From NCBI GenBank assembly GCA_905233425.1, contig CAJOEC010000016.1:1-54898 (forward strand): a stretch of DNA of 54,898 nucleotides. The letters are read 5' to 3'. Of this stretch, positions 7,564 through 17,300 are shown piece by piece. This DNA is from an uncultured Prevotella sp. (GTDB lineage Bacteria; Bacteroidota; Bacteroidia; Bacteroidales; Bacteroidaceae). The translations under genes were made by a program, and so were the position numbers. Under the pieces are notes generated by a model, which did not search any database, was not told the origin of the DNA, and saw nothing but the letters and a program-made list of their open reading frames with translations. Position 1 is the stretch's first letter. Each line of letters opens with the position of its first letter.

Positions 7564-9279
7564 CTATTTTTGCGGCGCACTGTCCTTCTTTCGTATCTCC
7601 ACGCGGCGGATCTTTCCGCTGATGGTCTTGGGCAGTTCGTCGACGAACTCCACGATGCGGGGGTATTTGTAAGGCGCTGTAACCTTCTTCACGTGCTGCT
7701 GTAGCTCCTTCACCAAGTCGTCGCCGGCCTTGTCCTTCCATTCCTTACCCAGTACCACGGTGGCCTTCACCACCATGCCGCGCACATCGTCGGGGACGCC
7801 CGTTATGGCACACTCCACCACGGCGGGGTGGGTCATAAGCGCGCTCTCCACCTCGAAGGGACCGATGCGGTAGCCCGACGACTTGATGACATCGTCGATG
7901 CGGCCCTCGAACCAGTAGTAGCCGTCCTCGTCGCGCCAGGCCATGTCACCAGTGTGGTACATGCCATCGTGCCATGCCTCGCGTGTCAGCTCCTCGTCGC
8001 GGTAGTAGCCCTTGAAAAGGCCGACAGGCTTCTTATTCTTAACTCTAATCACAATCTCCCCCTTCTCTCCGTCCTCGCACGGGGTGCCGTCGGCGCGGAT
8101 AAGGTCGATGTCGTACTGCGCGTTGGGTATACCCATGCTTCCGGGCTTCGGTGTCATCCAGGGGAAGGTGCCGAGGGTCATGGTGGTCTCCGTCTGCCCG
8201 AAGCCTTCCATGATGTTTAGGCCGATTTTCTCCTTGAGCTTGTCGAAGACGGCGGGGTTGAGGGCCTCGCCGGCCGTTGTGCAGTATTCGAGCGACGAGA
8301 GGTCGTATTTCGCAAGGTCCTCACGAATCATGAAGCGGTAGATAGTTGGCGGAGCGCAGAAGCTCGTCACCTTGTATTTCTCCATCTGCCGCAGCAGAGT
8401 ATCGGCATTGAATTTCTCGTGGTCGAAGACGAATACTGTGGCTCCGGCGAACCACTGTCCGTAGAACTTCCCCCATACGGCCTTGCCCCAGCCGGTGTCG
8501 GCGACGGTGAGGTGGAGGCTTCCGGGGTGCAGGTTGTGCCAGAAGACGCCTGTGGTGAGGTGTCCCATAGCGTATAGGAAGTCGTGGGCCACCATCTTAG
8601 GCTCACCGCTGGTGCCCGAGGTGAAATACATGAGCATGGTGTCGTCGTTGTCGTTGATGTGCTTTGGGCGCACGAAGGGCGGGGCCTGTAGCCACTCGGT
8701 CTGCCAGGAGTGCCAGTGGGGGGCATGTGGCTTATGGGTCTCATGGGTCTTATAGGACTTATAGGACTTATAAGACTCATGGGCTTCCACCTTGACTATA
8801 ATCTCCACCGTGGGGCTGTCGGGCATGGCAGCCTCCACCTGGCCCATGACGTAGGGGTCGTCGACACATACAATTGCCTTGACGCTGGCGCGGGTGTTGC
8901 GGTAGACGATGTCTTTTTTCGTGAGCATGTGGGTGGCGGGGATGACGACTGCGCCGAGCTTGTGCAGTGCGAGCATGGTAATCCACCACTCGTAGCGGCG
9001 CTTCAGTATTAGCATCACGGGGTCGCCCTTTACTATGCCGAGCGACTGCAGATAGCTGGCGGCCTGGTCGCTCTGCTCTTTCAGTTCGGCGAAGGTGGCG
9101 CGACGCTCGTCGCCTTGGTCGTTTGTCCACAGCAGGGCGAGACGGTCGGGCTCTTCGGCAGCCCAGGCGTCGATGACGTCGTAGGCGAAATTGAAATGTT
9201 CGGGGATGATGAACTCCAGGTTCTTGTTATAGTCTTCGACAGACTCGAAGTGAGTCTGGCGCAAAAAACGCTCTATCAT
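7564..9279 (-). CDS. AMP-forming acyl-CoA synthetase
   Basis: 571 aa of the acetyl/medium-chain acyl-CoA synthetase type, which makes acyl-CoA from a carboxylate, ATP and CoA in the cytoplasm. Core motifs are visible in order: YFTSGTSGEPKMV (about 218-230, phosphate loop), FGQTET, YHTGDMAW, GRIDDVIKSSGYRIGPFEVES, and near the end PKTISGKIRR with the catalytic Lys. The substrate cannot be read from the sequence. Just before the phosphate loop, residues about 167-184 are low-complexity (ESYKSYKSYKTHETHK) and encoded by a 9-bp tandem repeat also found at 19319-19417. The XRE/cupin gene lies 44 bp upstream on the same strand with no separate promoter, so the two form an operon. Confidence 0.9.
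   Translation of the reverse strand: MIERFLRQTHFESVEDYNKNLEFIIPEHFNFAYDVIDAWAAEEPDRLALLWTNDQGDERRATFAELKEQSDQAASYLQSLGIVKGDPVMLILKRRYEWWITMLALHKLGAVVIPATHMLTKKDIVYRNTRASVKAIVCVDDPYVMGQVEAAMPDSPTVEIIVKVEAHESYKSYKSYKTHETHKPHAPHWHSWQTEWLQAPPFVRPKHINDNDDTMLMYFTSGTSGEPKMVAHDFLYAMGHLTTGVFWHNLHPGSLHLTVADTGWGKAVWGKFYGQWFAGATVFVFDHEKFNADTLLRQMEKYKVTSFCAPPTIYRFMIREDLAKYDLSSLEYCTTAGEALNPAVFDKLKEKIGLNIMEGFGQTETTMTLGTFPWMTPKPGSMGIPNAQYDIDLIRADGTPCEDGEKGEIVIRVKNKKPVGLFKGYYRDEELTREAWHDGMYHTGDMAWRDEDGYYWFEGRIDDVIKSSGYRIGPFEVESALMTHPAVVECAITGVPDDVRGMVVKATVVLGKEWKDKAGDDLVKELQQHVKKVTAPYKYPRIVEFVDELPKTISGKIRRVEIRKKDSAPQK
8729..8786 (-). repeat. In-frame 9-bp tandem repeat inside the acyl-CoA synthetase gene
   Basis: On the coding strand about six 9-nt units (GAGTCTTATAAG, then TCCTATAAG twice, then ACCCATGAG and ACCCATAAG variants) encode Ser/Thr-Tyr/His-Lys triplets. 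Since 9 is a multiple of 3, the frame is kept. The same unit forms the cluster at 19319-19417. Confidence 0.85.
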
Positions 9280-9323
9280 TATGGTTGGTTTTTGTGGGTT
9301 CTTGTGGATGTTGCGGGTGAACG

Positions 9324-9878
9324 TTAGAAGATGATGGCGAGGAATTTCACTGGTTTGCCGTTTAGTGTGCGCATGCCGTGTGGCTGTGTTGCGTCGAAAT
9401 AGATGCTGTCGCCCTCTGAGAGTGTGAGTGTCTTCTCGCCGATGGTCAGCTCCATCTCACCTTCGAGCACCATGTTGAACTCCTGTCCGGCGTGCGAGTT
9501 CATCTCCTTCGGTGTGCCTTCGGGCTTCGGTTCCACGGTGACGATGAACGGCTCCGCCTTCCTCTGGCGGAATCCGCTGGCTAAACTCTCGTAGTTGTAC
9601 GCCTTGCGGCGCTCCACGTGCTGCCCCTGTCCTTTTCGTGTGAGGAAATAGTTGCGCATGTGTGGCTCTTCGCCGAACATGAGCACGTCGAGCGACACGC
9701 CGTATTCCTTCGCAATCTTCTGGAGGTTGGCCACCGAGAGGTCTCCCTCGCCGCTCTCCATCTTTTCGTACTGTTCGATACTAATGCCGCAAAGCCGCGC
9801 AATGTCGGCCTTGTCAATGTCGAGCACGTCGCGCAGTCCGCGCAGCCTCTCGCCAATCTGTTTTAGTTGTTCGTCCAT
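9324..9878 (-). CDS. XRE-family regulator with a C-terminal cupin domain
   Basis: 184 aa. The N-terminal helix-turn-helix (about 10-65, with DIARLCGISIEQYEKMESG) belongs to the XRE/Cro family. Residues about 110-184 form a cupin (HAGQEFNMVLEGEMELTIG ... DSIYFDATQPHGM), the usual layout of small-molecule-responsive regulators in this class. The ATG at 9878 is chosen because a promoter lies at 9911-9942; the longer reading to 10019 would start upstream of it. The gene leads directly into the acyl-CoA synthetase, so it probably controls that enzyme and perhaps senses its substrate or product (inference from context). Confidence 0.88.
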   Translation of the reverse strand: MDEQLKQIGERLRGLRDVLDIDKADIARLCGISIEQYEKMESGEGDLSVANLQKIAKEYGVSLDVLMFGEEPHMRNYFLTRKGQGQHVERRKAYNYESLASGFRQRKAEPFIVTVEPKPEGTPKEMNSHAGQEFNMVLEGEMELTIGEKTLTLSEGDSIYFDATQPHGMRTLNGKPVKFLAIIF

Positions 9879-9910
9879 TGTATTTGTGTTATCGTTTATA
9901 AAAAGCGATG

Positions 9911-9942
9911 CAAAGGTAGGCATAATTCTCGAAACCGCCAAA
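9911..9942 (-). promoter_or_regulatory. Promoter of the regulator/acyl-CoA synthetase operon
   Basis: Read on the minus strand: TTTG (9939-9942), a 20-bp spacer and TACCTTTG (9911-9918), about 33 bp before the ATG at 9878. Confidence 0.75.
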
Positions 9943-9996
9943 CAATTTGGCAGAAAACAGCAAATGTGTGTCATAAAGGATGTGGTCAAAGAAAAG

Positions 9997-10074
9997 ATGA
10001 ACATCCTTCTCGTGGGCATCAGTTACGACAAGGACACGAAGAAACACCAGTGCACCATAGAGAAGGCCTGTTGA
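9997..10074 (+). pseudogene. C-terminal remnant of an ATPase/PD-(D/E)XK gene
   Basis: The frame reads MNILLVGISYDKDTKKHQC and stops eight codons later. It matches the extreme C-terminus of the intact ATPase/nuclease at 41946-43529 (GDIVLVAISYDKKTKEHQC). Nothing of the ATPase core remains upstream, where the regulator's promoter now lies. This is probably the 3' end of a decayed paralogue; it could extend upstream to about 9970, but similarity is clear only from 9997. Confidence 0.7.
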
Positions 10075-10116
10075 TGGCATCGGCGGAAGAATGTCAACAG
10101 CGGAAAGCCTTGGCAA

Positions 10117-11325
10117 TCAATACAACAGTCCGAACATCCATAGCGGAATGCGGTCGCCAAAGCCGGTTTCCACGTCGTCAATAGCAAGGTAACTGTCATG
10201 CGCTCCCTTTAACTGGTCGAAAGTCTTGTTCTTCCCTCCGACCTCAAACAAGTGTTTATGATTAACAAGGAAGTCTCCCTTACGGGGATAGCTGACTTCA
10301 GCTACTGCTGCAAGTTGGTTGATGAAGAACGTCTCGCGTAGCGTTCCCTTGTCGGGACGCTCAGTGAGTGCGTACATCAGGTTGGGGTTGTGAAGGTAAA
10401 TTTTGTCTGGCTTCAGCAGATGGTGAAACTCCTTCGTCTCTGTTGAGAGCAGTTGCAACAGTGCAGCTCTCTGGAGCACCCCCATCATTTTCATCCCTTG
10501 TTCACGAGTGGTTTCAAGAATGGCGTACAACTCGTTCATCTTAGGTGTCTGTGGGACGCGCTCGGCCAGAATCATCAGCATACGCTGCAACTTTTGTATG
10601 GTGGGATAGGTAATCTCTTCAATTGCAGGCACGTCTTCGTTCAGCACGGCATAGACAACCTTTTTCAGCCTTTCGTTGAAGTCGTCCATCTCCTCTTTGT
10701 AGAAAGGATAGTATCCATGTTCAAGATACAACTCAAACAACGGCAAGATCTTGGCTCGTGATGTCAACTGCGTGGCTATCTTGACATGGTCTTTCAGCAA
10801 CTCTTCCAAAGAAACCACAGGCGCCTCAATTCCAGCCTCAAAGTTGAGAAATTCGCGGAATGAAAGTCCGTGAAGCGTATAGTCTGACAAACGGCGTGAG
10901 AGGTCGGCCTTACTGTTGTCAATCTTCAGCATCGACGAACCTGTGAATGCCACATGGAGGTCGGGGTATTCATCGTAGATGTTCTTTATCATGGTCTGCC
11001 AAGAGGGGTATTTGTGCACTTCGTCGATGAACAGGTGCGTTCCACCGTGGGTATAGTGGTACTCCACGACTTCGGTCAAGGTGTGGTTGGCAAACCACAG
11101 GTTGTCCATCGATATATAAAGGGCATGTTCTGGATGACCCGAGAACCGCTCCTTGATGCTTTGTAGCATCATGGTTGTTTTTCCTACTCCCCGTGCCCCC
11201 TTTATGGCAATCAGTCTGTTTGTCCACTTCACCTGACTGTACAGATATCGGTGGAACGAGGTGTTTGTCTGGCCTACGAGTCTTGCCGACGTGCGATATA
11301 AGCCACTCAGTGATGTCTCTTCCAT
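10117..11325 (-). CDS. AAA_14/DUF4143-type ATPase
   Basis: 402 aa from ATG 11325; a TTG two codons earlier is a less likely start. Walker A is GARGVGKT (about 43-50) and Walker B is THLFIDEVHKY (Asp101-Glu102), followed by a sensor segment FTGSSML and the LSFREFL motif typical of the AAA_14 plus DUF4143 family. These cytoplasmic ATPases are very common in Bacteroidota and archaea. Their role is unknown; links to DNA-related or defence functions have been suggested for relatives. The C-terminal half is helical with no nuclease motif seen. CAAAGATA at 11352-11359 is a possible -7 box (TATCTTTG on the minus strand), but no good -33 box is present. The stop is 43 bp from the remnant of a related gene. 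Confidence 0.85.
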   Translation of the reverse strand: MEETSLSGLYRTSARLVGQTNTSFHRYLYSQVKWTNRLIAIKGARGVGKTTMMLQSIKERFSGHPEHALYISMDNLWFANHTLTEVVEYHYTHGGTHLFIDEVHKYPSWQTMIKNIYDEYPDLHVAFTGSSMLKIDNSKADLSRRLSDYTLHGLSFREFLNFEAGIEAPVVSLEELLKDHVKIATQLTSRAKILPLFELYLEHGYYPFYKEEMDDFNERLKKVVYAVLNEDVPAIEEITYPTIQKLQRMLMILAERVPQTPKMNELYAILETTREQGMKMMGVLQRAALLQLLSTETKEFHHLLKPDKIYLHNPNLMYALTERPDKGTLRETFFINQLAAVAEVSYPRKGDFLVNHKHLFEVGGKNKTFDQLKGAHDSYLAIDDVETGFGDRIPLWMFGLLY

Positions 11326-11458
11326 TTCCAATAGTCATTGATTAGCGGGTGCAAAGATACAAATAAATATTGGAAAGTCTATTATCTTTCAAAAAAAAAG
11401 TTTGGAAAGTTGTTTTTTGCGGTTGAAGCTCTTTGATTAAGAGCAGAAAACACAAACT

Positions 11459-11488
11459 GGCGGCATCGCCCGCGTGGGTGATGCCGCC
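11459..11488 (-). terminator. Terminator of the SusC/SusD operon at 11515-17502
   Basis: GGCGGCATCGCCC and GGGTGATGCCGCC form a stem of about 12 bp, with a T-rich run following on the minus strand. It lies 27 bp past the stop of the last operon gene. Confidence 0.75.
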
Positions 11489-11514
11489 GAATGGATGTAA
11501 GTGAATTGTTGGGG

Positions 11515-12090
11515 TTACTCGTAGAAACCTGTGTAGCGCTGTCCGGATATGCGGTAGACGAAACCGTAGGAATCGTCAGTGAACTTGATATCGAAGACTA
11601 TGCTGTCATTGGGTTTCCCATGCAGGTTCTTGGCAGCTCCCTCAAGGATCTTGCCATAGGTGATAGTAGCCTTCTCGGCAATGAGTTCATTGCCATCTTC
11701 GTCGTAGAGCATTACACCCTTGGCCTGTGAGTCGGCAATCTCCTGGAAATCGGCGTTGTAAGGAACGTCTGTGGCTGAGAATGTGCGCGAAACGTAGTTG
11801 ACATTAGCCTTGAACTTGATGTCCCAGAAATTGTGTATGTCATAAATCCACATCTTGTCCATACTGTTGTCGGAGGTGTTGTAGGTCTGAATCTCTATGA
11901 CACCCATTCCGTAAGGGTCTTCATACAGCAAATTTCCTGTCTCATCGTAGGCATCTACGGTGACTTCCCAGCGTCCGGCCATCTTCTCTACATTTGTTCC
12001 GCCCGGCTCCTCATTGGTCTCCACGTCGCAACTGGCAAAGCCAAATGAGAGGGCAACGGTGATGAATGTATAAGAAATATACTTTTTCAT
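11515..12090 (-). CDS. Surface lipoprotein resembling the lipid-binding putative hydrolase family
   Basis: 191 aa. A lipoprotein signal peptide ends at FGFASC, so the mature protein begins with a lipidated Cys at residue 21. The rest is beta-rich, opening with a domain containing AGRWEVTVDAYDETGNLLYE, which resembles the small Bacteroidetes lipoproteins assigned to the lipid-binding putative hydrolase family (PF12888) that accompany SusC/SusD pairs. No catalytic residues can be pointed to. It is the last gene of a four-gene operon, 13 bp after the preceding stop. A role in holding or modifying the cargo of the SusC/SusD pair is inferred from context only. Confidence 0.65.
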   Translation of the reverse strand: MKKYISYTFITVALSFGFASCDVETNEEPGGTNVEKMAGRWEVTVDAYDETGNLLYEDPYGMGVIEIQTYNTSDNSMDKMWIYDIHNFWDIKFKANVNYVSRTFSATDVPYNADFQEIADSQAKGVMLYDEDGNELIAEKATITYGKILEGAAKNLHGKPNDSIVFDIKFTDDSYGFVYRISGQRYTGFYE

Positions 12091-12103
12091 AATACTTCCT
12101 GTT

Positions 12104-12808
12104 TTAATTTAATGTTAATATTACATTGAAGTCCATACCGGCATAAACCACAGTATAAGAAAGTGTGTTCGTTGCAGGGTCGAACTTCCCGTTCTTGAAA
12201 TCATCATAGGCGTCACCCCATCCTACGACATTACCACCGCCAACCATGTCGACAGTATTGTCTTCATTCACCTGTAGGTAGCCTTTCATGGAGTAGTTGG
12301 AGCCATAGCCGGCACGCTGCTCATAGTAGCCGCCCATCAGGTCTTCGAGCCAGTACTTCCCATTGCCGTCAGTGAGCATGTCGATGTCAAAGCCCGACCA
12401 GGCCACTTGAGCTTTGGGGGAACCGTCGTCATTATATGTCTGACGGAAAGAGCCTGTGGCAACAGTACCTGTTACAGGAGCCCCTACGTACACATAGCGG
12501 TAGACTTCTGAAGCGAAGCCATCATCGTTAACGGCACGATAAGTGACGGTGTAAGGACCGATGTTCTTAGTGTCAACAGGATTATCGGTAATAATTTTGT
12601 CGGAAACATCCTGACCGTTAGACTCAGCCCTACAGCCAGCATCGACGTAAGTAGAGTTCGCATCTAAATACACCACTTCATCGCCATTGATGCTCAGATT
12701 GATGTAATAGGTCACTCTTGTATCTGTATGCTCCTCATCCTTACTGCACGAGGTCAGTGCCATTGCAGACAGGCAAAAGGCAAAACCATAGAATAATATC
12801 TTTTTCAT
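12104..12808 (-). CDS. DUF5011/DUF5012-type surface lipoprotein
   Basis: 234 aa, with a lipoprotein signal peptide ending MALTSC (Cys 21). Residues about 45-110 form an immunoglobulin-like module of the DUF5011/HYR kind: YVDAGCRAESNGQDVS ... GPYTVTYRAVNDDGFAS. The C-terminal half (about 115-234) is beta-rich, with repeated GY and GG turns, and resembles the DUF5012 domain. Proteins with this arrangement are regular companions of SusC/SusD pairs and are thought to be surface-exposed glycan or cargo binders. The gene is 22 bp after the SusD-like gene in the same operon. Confidence 0.7.
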   Translation of the reverse strand: MKKILFYGFAFCLSAMALTSCSKDEEHTDTRVTYYINLSINGDEVVYLDANSTYVDAGCRAESNGQDVSDKIITDNPVDTKNIGPYTVTYRAVNDDGFASEVYRYVYVGAPVTGTVATGSFRQTYNDDGSPKAQVAWSGFDIDMLTDGNGKYWLEDLMGGYYEQRAGYGSNYSMKGYLQVNEDNTVDMVGGGNVVGWGDAYDDFKNGKFDPATNTLSYTVVYAGMDFNVILTLN

Positions 12809-12830
12809 ATCTTATTTCTTTTATCGTTTG

Positions 12831-14297
12831 TTATTTCACATCCCAGAACACCTTGTCAGTAATCTGACGAGCCTTTGAAGGTACATTTACGTTGTATTTA
12901 CGTGAATCACTGGAGTAAGGCATACTCAGTGCAATGCCGTTGCCACCCTTCTTGTTCACTGCAGGAACAATGAGGTCACCAGGGGTGTACACAAGAGGAT
13001 TTGCCTTGATCTGTGCAGCAGAACTGGCCGACAAGGCGGGAACATCAGTACGGCGAATCTCCGACCATGCCTCCATGTGGTCGTGCATGAACAGGGCCAC
13101 CCACTTCTGCATGTAGACAAGGGTCAGCTTATTGGCAGCTTTATCCCAGCTTCCGGCATTGTCGAGGAAAGCCTCAGCACCTTCCGTACCACGCAGGGCA
13201 AAGTCGGCAGCGACACCGGCCTCGTATGCAGCCTTGGCGGCGGCATCGTTGTTGTTGAAGCGCTTTTCGACTTCAGCGATGAGGAACTGTAGCTCACTCT
13301 GAGTAAACAGGTAGATGGGCATCGAGTGAGTGATGTCATAATTGATGGTGCTGACGTCCTTGTTCTTATAGGAGGTTCCTACGATAGCAGGCTCCTGCTT
13401 CGAGCCGGGGAACTGGCCTACGAATGTGCCATCGCTCTCACGGGCCTTGATGGCATAACCAAGACGCGGGTCGCTGGTGTCCTGCATGTAGCTCACGATG
13501 GGATAGGCAGCACAATGGTTGTTGGTCAGACGGAACACCGACTGATACCAAGGATTATACTGGCCTTCCTGGTCAGAGAACACGTCCCATGCCACATTGC
13601 CGGTGAAGAAATTACCAGCAGCCACCAGAGCGGTAGCCTTTGACTGATAATCAGTCTGTCCGCCATCAATCAGACGGAGGTACATGCGCAGACGCAGCGC
13701 ATTGGCATAACCCTTCCACTGTGACAGGTTCTTGTTGAGCAGCGGGTCGGTCATGTTCATCACATCACCACTGAGAGCAGCCTCAGCTTCGTCAAGTTCC
13801 TTCAGCACGCCTTCATAGATGGTCTTGCCATCATCGTACTTAGGTGACGAATTTGAGGGATTAAGGGCCTCCGTGTAAGGTGTCTCGCTGGTGTTGTCAA
13901 CCAACAGCTGAAAAGCCTGAGTGCGCATCACCTGGCAAACAAAGAGGTTGGCAGTATTGGTGGTCTTCGATTTGATGTCCTCAATGTCCATCAAGGCACC
14001 TGCATAGAGGTTCCTGTAGCAACGGTTAAAGATGTCCTTCGACTCGTCGATATTCAGCTCGGCAATGTCATTGTACTGGTTGGCTTCAGGCATCTGGTCG
14101 AAATACTGAGCGAAGAAACCGCCATAGTTGAACATCTGGTCACCAGAGGCATCAGAAATAGCGCTGATAACTGCGGGGAACTGCAGCTCAGGGGTAATAT
14201 CTGACTTTGTAGGGTAGTTCGGGTCTTGGTTGATGTCCAAGTCACAGCTTGAAACCATCATCATACCCGCAGCAGCAAATAAATATATCTTTTTCAT
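12831..14297 (-). CDS. SusD-like outer-membrane lipoprotein
   Basis: 488 aa. The lipoprotein signal peptide ends MMMVSSC (Cys 18), followed by DLDINQDPNYP, a typical mature start of the SusD-like_2 type. The body has the TPR-like helices and the ETPYTEAL motif seen in this family, and ends with a segment rich in Pro and Lys (NVPSKARQITDKVFWDVK). SusD proteins lid the SusC channel and bind the incoming oligomer on the cell surface. The partner SusC is 19 bp upstream. No polysaccharide-degrading enzyme is encoded nearby, so the ligand cannot be inferred. Confidence 0.9.
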   Translation of the reverse strand: MKKIYLFAAAGMMMVSSCDLDINQDPNYPTKSDITPELQFPAVISAISDASGDQMFNYGGFFAQYFDQMPEANQYNDIAELNIDESKDIFNRCYRNLYAGALMDIEDIKSKTTNTANLFVCQVMRTQAFQLLVDNTSETPYTEALNPSNSSPKYDDGKTIYEGVLKELDEAEAALSGDVMNMTDPLLNKNLSQWKGYANALRLRMYLRLIDGGQTDYQSKATALVAAGNFFTGNVAWDVFSDQEGQYNPWYQSVFRLTNNHCAAYPIVSYMQDTSDPRLGYAIKARESDGTFVGQFPGSKQEPAIVGTSYKNKDVSTINYDITHSMPIYLFTQSELQFLIAEVEKRFNNNDAAAKAAYEAGVAADFALRGTEGAEAFLDNAGSWDKAANKLTLVYMQKWVALFMHDHMEAWSEIRRTDVPALSASSAAQIKANPLVYTPGDLIVPAVNKKGGNGIALSMPYSSDSRKYNVNVPSKARQITDKVFWDVK

Positions 14298-14316
14298 ACT
14301 CTTGTTTCCTTTCCTA

Positions 14317-17300
14317 TTAGAATTTAACTTTCACGTTGAAACCATACCTACGTGAGCTGGGGTTTGAACTGTACTCACCGAAGCTACCTTCCAGGTCGTT
14401 ACCGAACGATGAAGCCTCAGGATCTACGAATGTGTTGCCCGAAGGTGTCCACATCAGCAGGTTGTTGCCAAATACAGAGATATTAACACCTGTGAGGAAG
14501 GTCTTGGCGAGCCACTTCTTGGGTAAGTCCCATCCGAAGATCACCTGACGCAGTTTCACATACGATTTGCTGATAAGCGAACCAGAACCCATGGCTGTGG
14601 CACCATTGTCCCAATAGTTATAGAGCGTTGTGCCATAGAGGGCGATGTCGTTCTCAACATAAATAGGATTGCCCTCTTCGTCTTCCCCTGCCACTTTCAC
14701 AGAGTTGGGCACGACGAATGGGTTACGGTCGTTATAAGCCGTCTGCATGGCGTTACCGGTGAAGTAGGTGATGTCGTGAGTACGTGAGAACATCAGGCCG
14801 CCTTTACGGATATCAAAGTCGAACGACAGTGAGAATTCCTTGTAACGCAGCGTGTTGCCGATGCCCATCATGTAATCGTAGTTGATAGTACCTATCTTTA
14901 CCATCTCGTCCGTGTTCTGAGGCAGACCGTTCTTGTCGACGATGATACGGCCCTGATCGTCGGTCTTGGCTACGTATGCCTCAAAGACACCCATCTCGTC
15001 GCCCTCAATGGCATAAAGGCCGGTACCGCCGCTGAATCCGTAGATAGAGGCGCGTCCGTTCATCTCCTCAGGCAGCTTGATCACCTTGTTGTTGTTCTTG
15101 GTGAAGTTCCAGTTCAGGCTCCACTCAAAGTCTCTCGTACGGACAGGAACAACAGTCACCAACAGCTCGATACCGCGGTTGCGAATCTTACCGAGGTTCA
15201 CGTTCTGGGCAGTATAGCCAGTAGCAGCATCAACACTCAGCTGTGTAATCTGCTTGTCAGAGTTACGGTTGTAGTAGGTGGCATCCAATGAGAGGCGGTT
15301 CTTCAGGAATGCCAGCTGGATACCAATTTCAGTCTCAGTAGTCATTTCAGGACTCAGTGTTGAGCTACCTAAAACATTGCCGACGGTATAGGCATTAGTG
15401 CCGGTCTTCGAGAAGGGGAACTTACTGTCAGCCCAACCCGATGAGTTGAAGTTACCCTGTGTGTAGTAAGGATCAGTCATATAGACATCGGCATCGTTAC
15501 CGGTCTTACCCCAAGCCACGCGCAGCTTACCGAATGACAGCCAGGGGGCCTTTTCCTTCAACAGCTCAGAGAAAATCCAGCTGGCGGTCACGCCGGGATA
15601 GAAGAACGAGCGATTGTCCTTCGGCAGTGTCGATGACCAGTCGTTACGTGCGGTCAGTGTCAGGTAGGCCATGTTCCTCCATCCAAGTTCAGCCTGTGCA
15701 TACAGACCATAGTAGCGGCGCTTCCACTGATACTCTTTCACAGTAGGAATCTCAGCCGAGTTGGTGATGTTATAATAAGTGGGGATGGTCAGGTTCGTGT
15801 TCTTCGTATCCATATACGACAGGCGACGCTCGTTGCCATTGAAACCTCCCACGGCATTGATGTTGAAGTCGTTGACAGGCATGTTGAAAGTCAGCATGAT
15901 GTCCTGGTCAATCTCACGGCGACGGGTGGTACGGCGAGAGGTGTAACCTGTCTGTGAACTCAACTCCGAATCATAGTTAGGTGTATCAGGGTAGAGGGCA
16001 GCATAGTTGGGCATACCCTTGTGGTGGTGAGCCGTAGAGGTGTCGAGACCAATACGGTAGGTGAGCTTAAACCATTTCAGGAAGTCATAGTCCAGTTGGA
16101 ACTTGCCGTAGAAGCGCTCGCTCTCATTCTCATTCAGATGGTTGTTCAGAATGTAATAGGGGTTCATCACCGAGTAGGGCGTGTAGTAATAGCCTGGGGT
16201 GTTGAAGGGGTTCTCCAGGTCTTCCAGCTCTATGATAGCGATGTCGCGCGGGGTCTGCATGATAGAGTTGTACATGTTCTCGAATCCCTGGCCGGTCTGT
16301 ACGAAGTTGTTCTTCTGATAGGCGTAGTTCATCGATGTGCTGAAAGTCAGGTCTTTTATCTTGTGAGAACCGCGTGCCGAGAATGTGTATTTACGGTAGC
16401 TGTCGGCTTCGGTAGGAATGATACCGTCATCTTTCAGTTGTGAGAACGACACAAAATAGTCGCTCTTATCTGTAGCACCGTTGAATGACACACTGTTCGA
16501 ATAGCGGAAACCGGTGTCGAAGAAGTCCTTCATGTTGTCCTCGATGGGCAGGTACGACTTGATCTGCTGAGAGTTGTTGTAAACCGTACCGTATTTCAGT
16601 GTGGCACCGTCGAAGCGGGGTCCCCATGAACCGTTCTCGTCATCGGTCTTGTCACCATTCCAACCCATACCGAACTCATTCTGCATCTGAGGCAAGCGCA
16701 TCACGCTCTCCCACTGAAGTCCACCGTTATACTCGATTCCGAAGCCCTTGTCATGCTGCTTACCGCTTTTGGTGGTGATGAGAACCACACCGTTGGCAGC
16801 ACGGCTACCATAAAGAGCTGTAGCGGCGGCACCCTTCAAGATGGTCATGTTCTCTACATCATCGGGGTTCACGGCGTTGGCACCGTTACCGAAGTCGTAG
16901 CCCGTGTTCAGACCGTCGTCACTGAATACGGCGGAGTTGTTCATAGGCACGCCGTCGATGACGTAGAGAGGTTGGTTGTTTCCACTAAGTGAACTGATAC
17001 CACGGATGATGACCGAATTAGATGAACCCGGATCGCCAGCAGTGGTGCTGATTTGCACACCAGCCACCTTGCCCTGAAGACTCGACATGATGTCGGCAGT
17101 TCGGGCGGCCGCAATCTCCTCACCGCTCACAGCCGTGGCTGAGTAACCCAGGGCCTTGGCTGAGCGCTTGATGCCCATAGCGGTGACTACAATCTCGTCG
17201 AGGTTGGTGTCGCCGCTACGCAATACGATGCGCATGTTCTGACGTGCGCTTACTTCGAGTGTTTCCATGCCCACATACGAGATGCGGAGCGTCTTCTTTC

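Noticed and set aside
9879..10019. N-terminal extension of the XRE/cupin regulator
   Set aside because: It would be transcribed only from upstream of the promoter at 9911-9942, and homology begins at the later Met.
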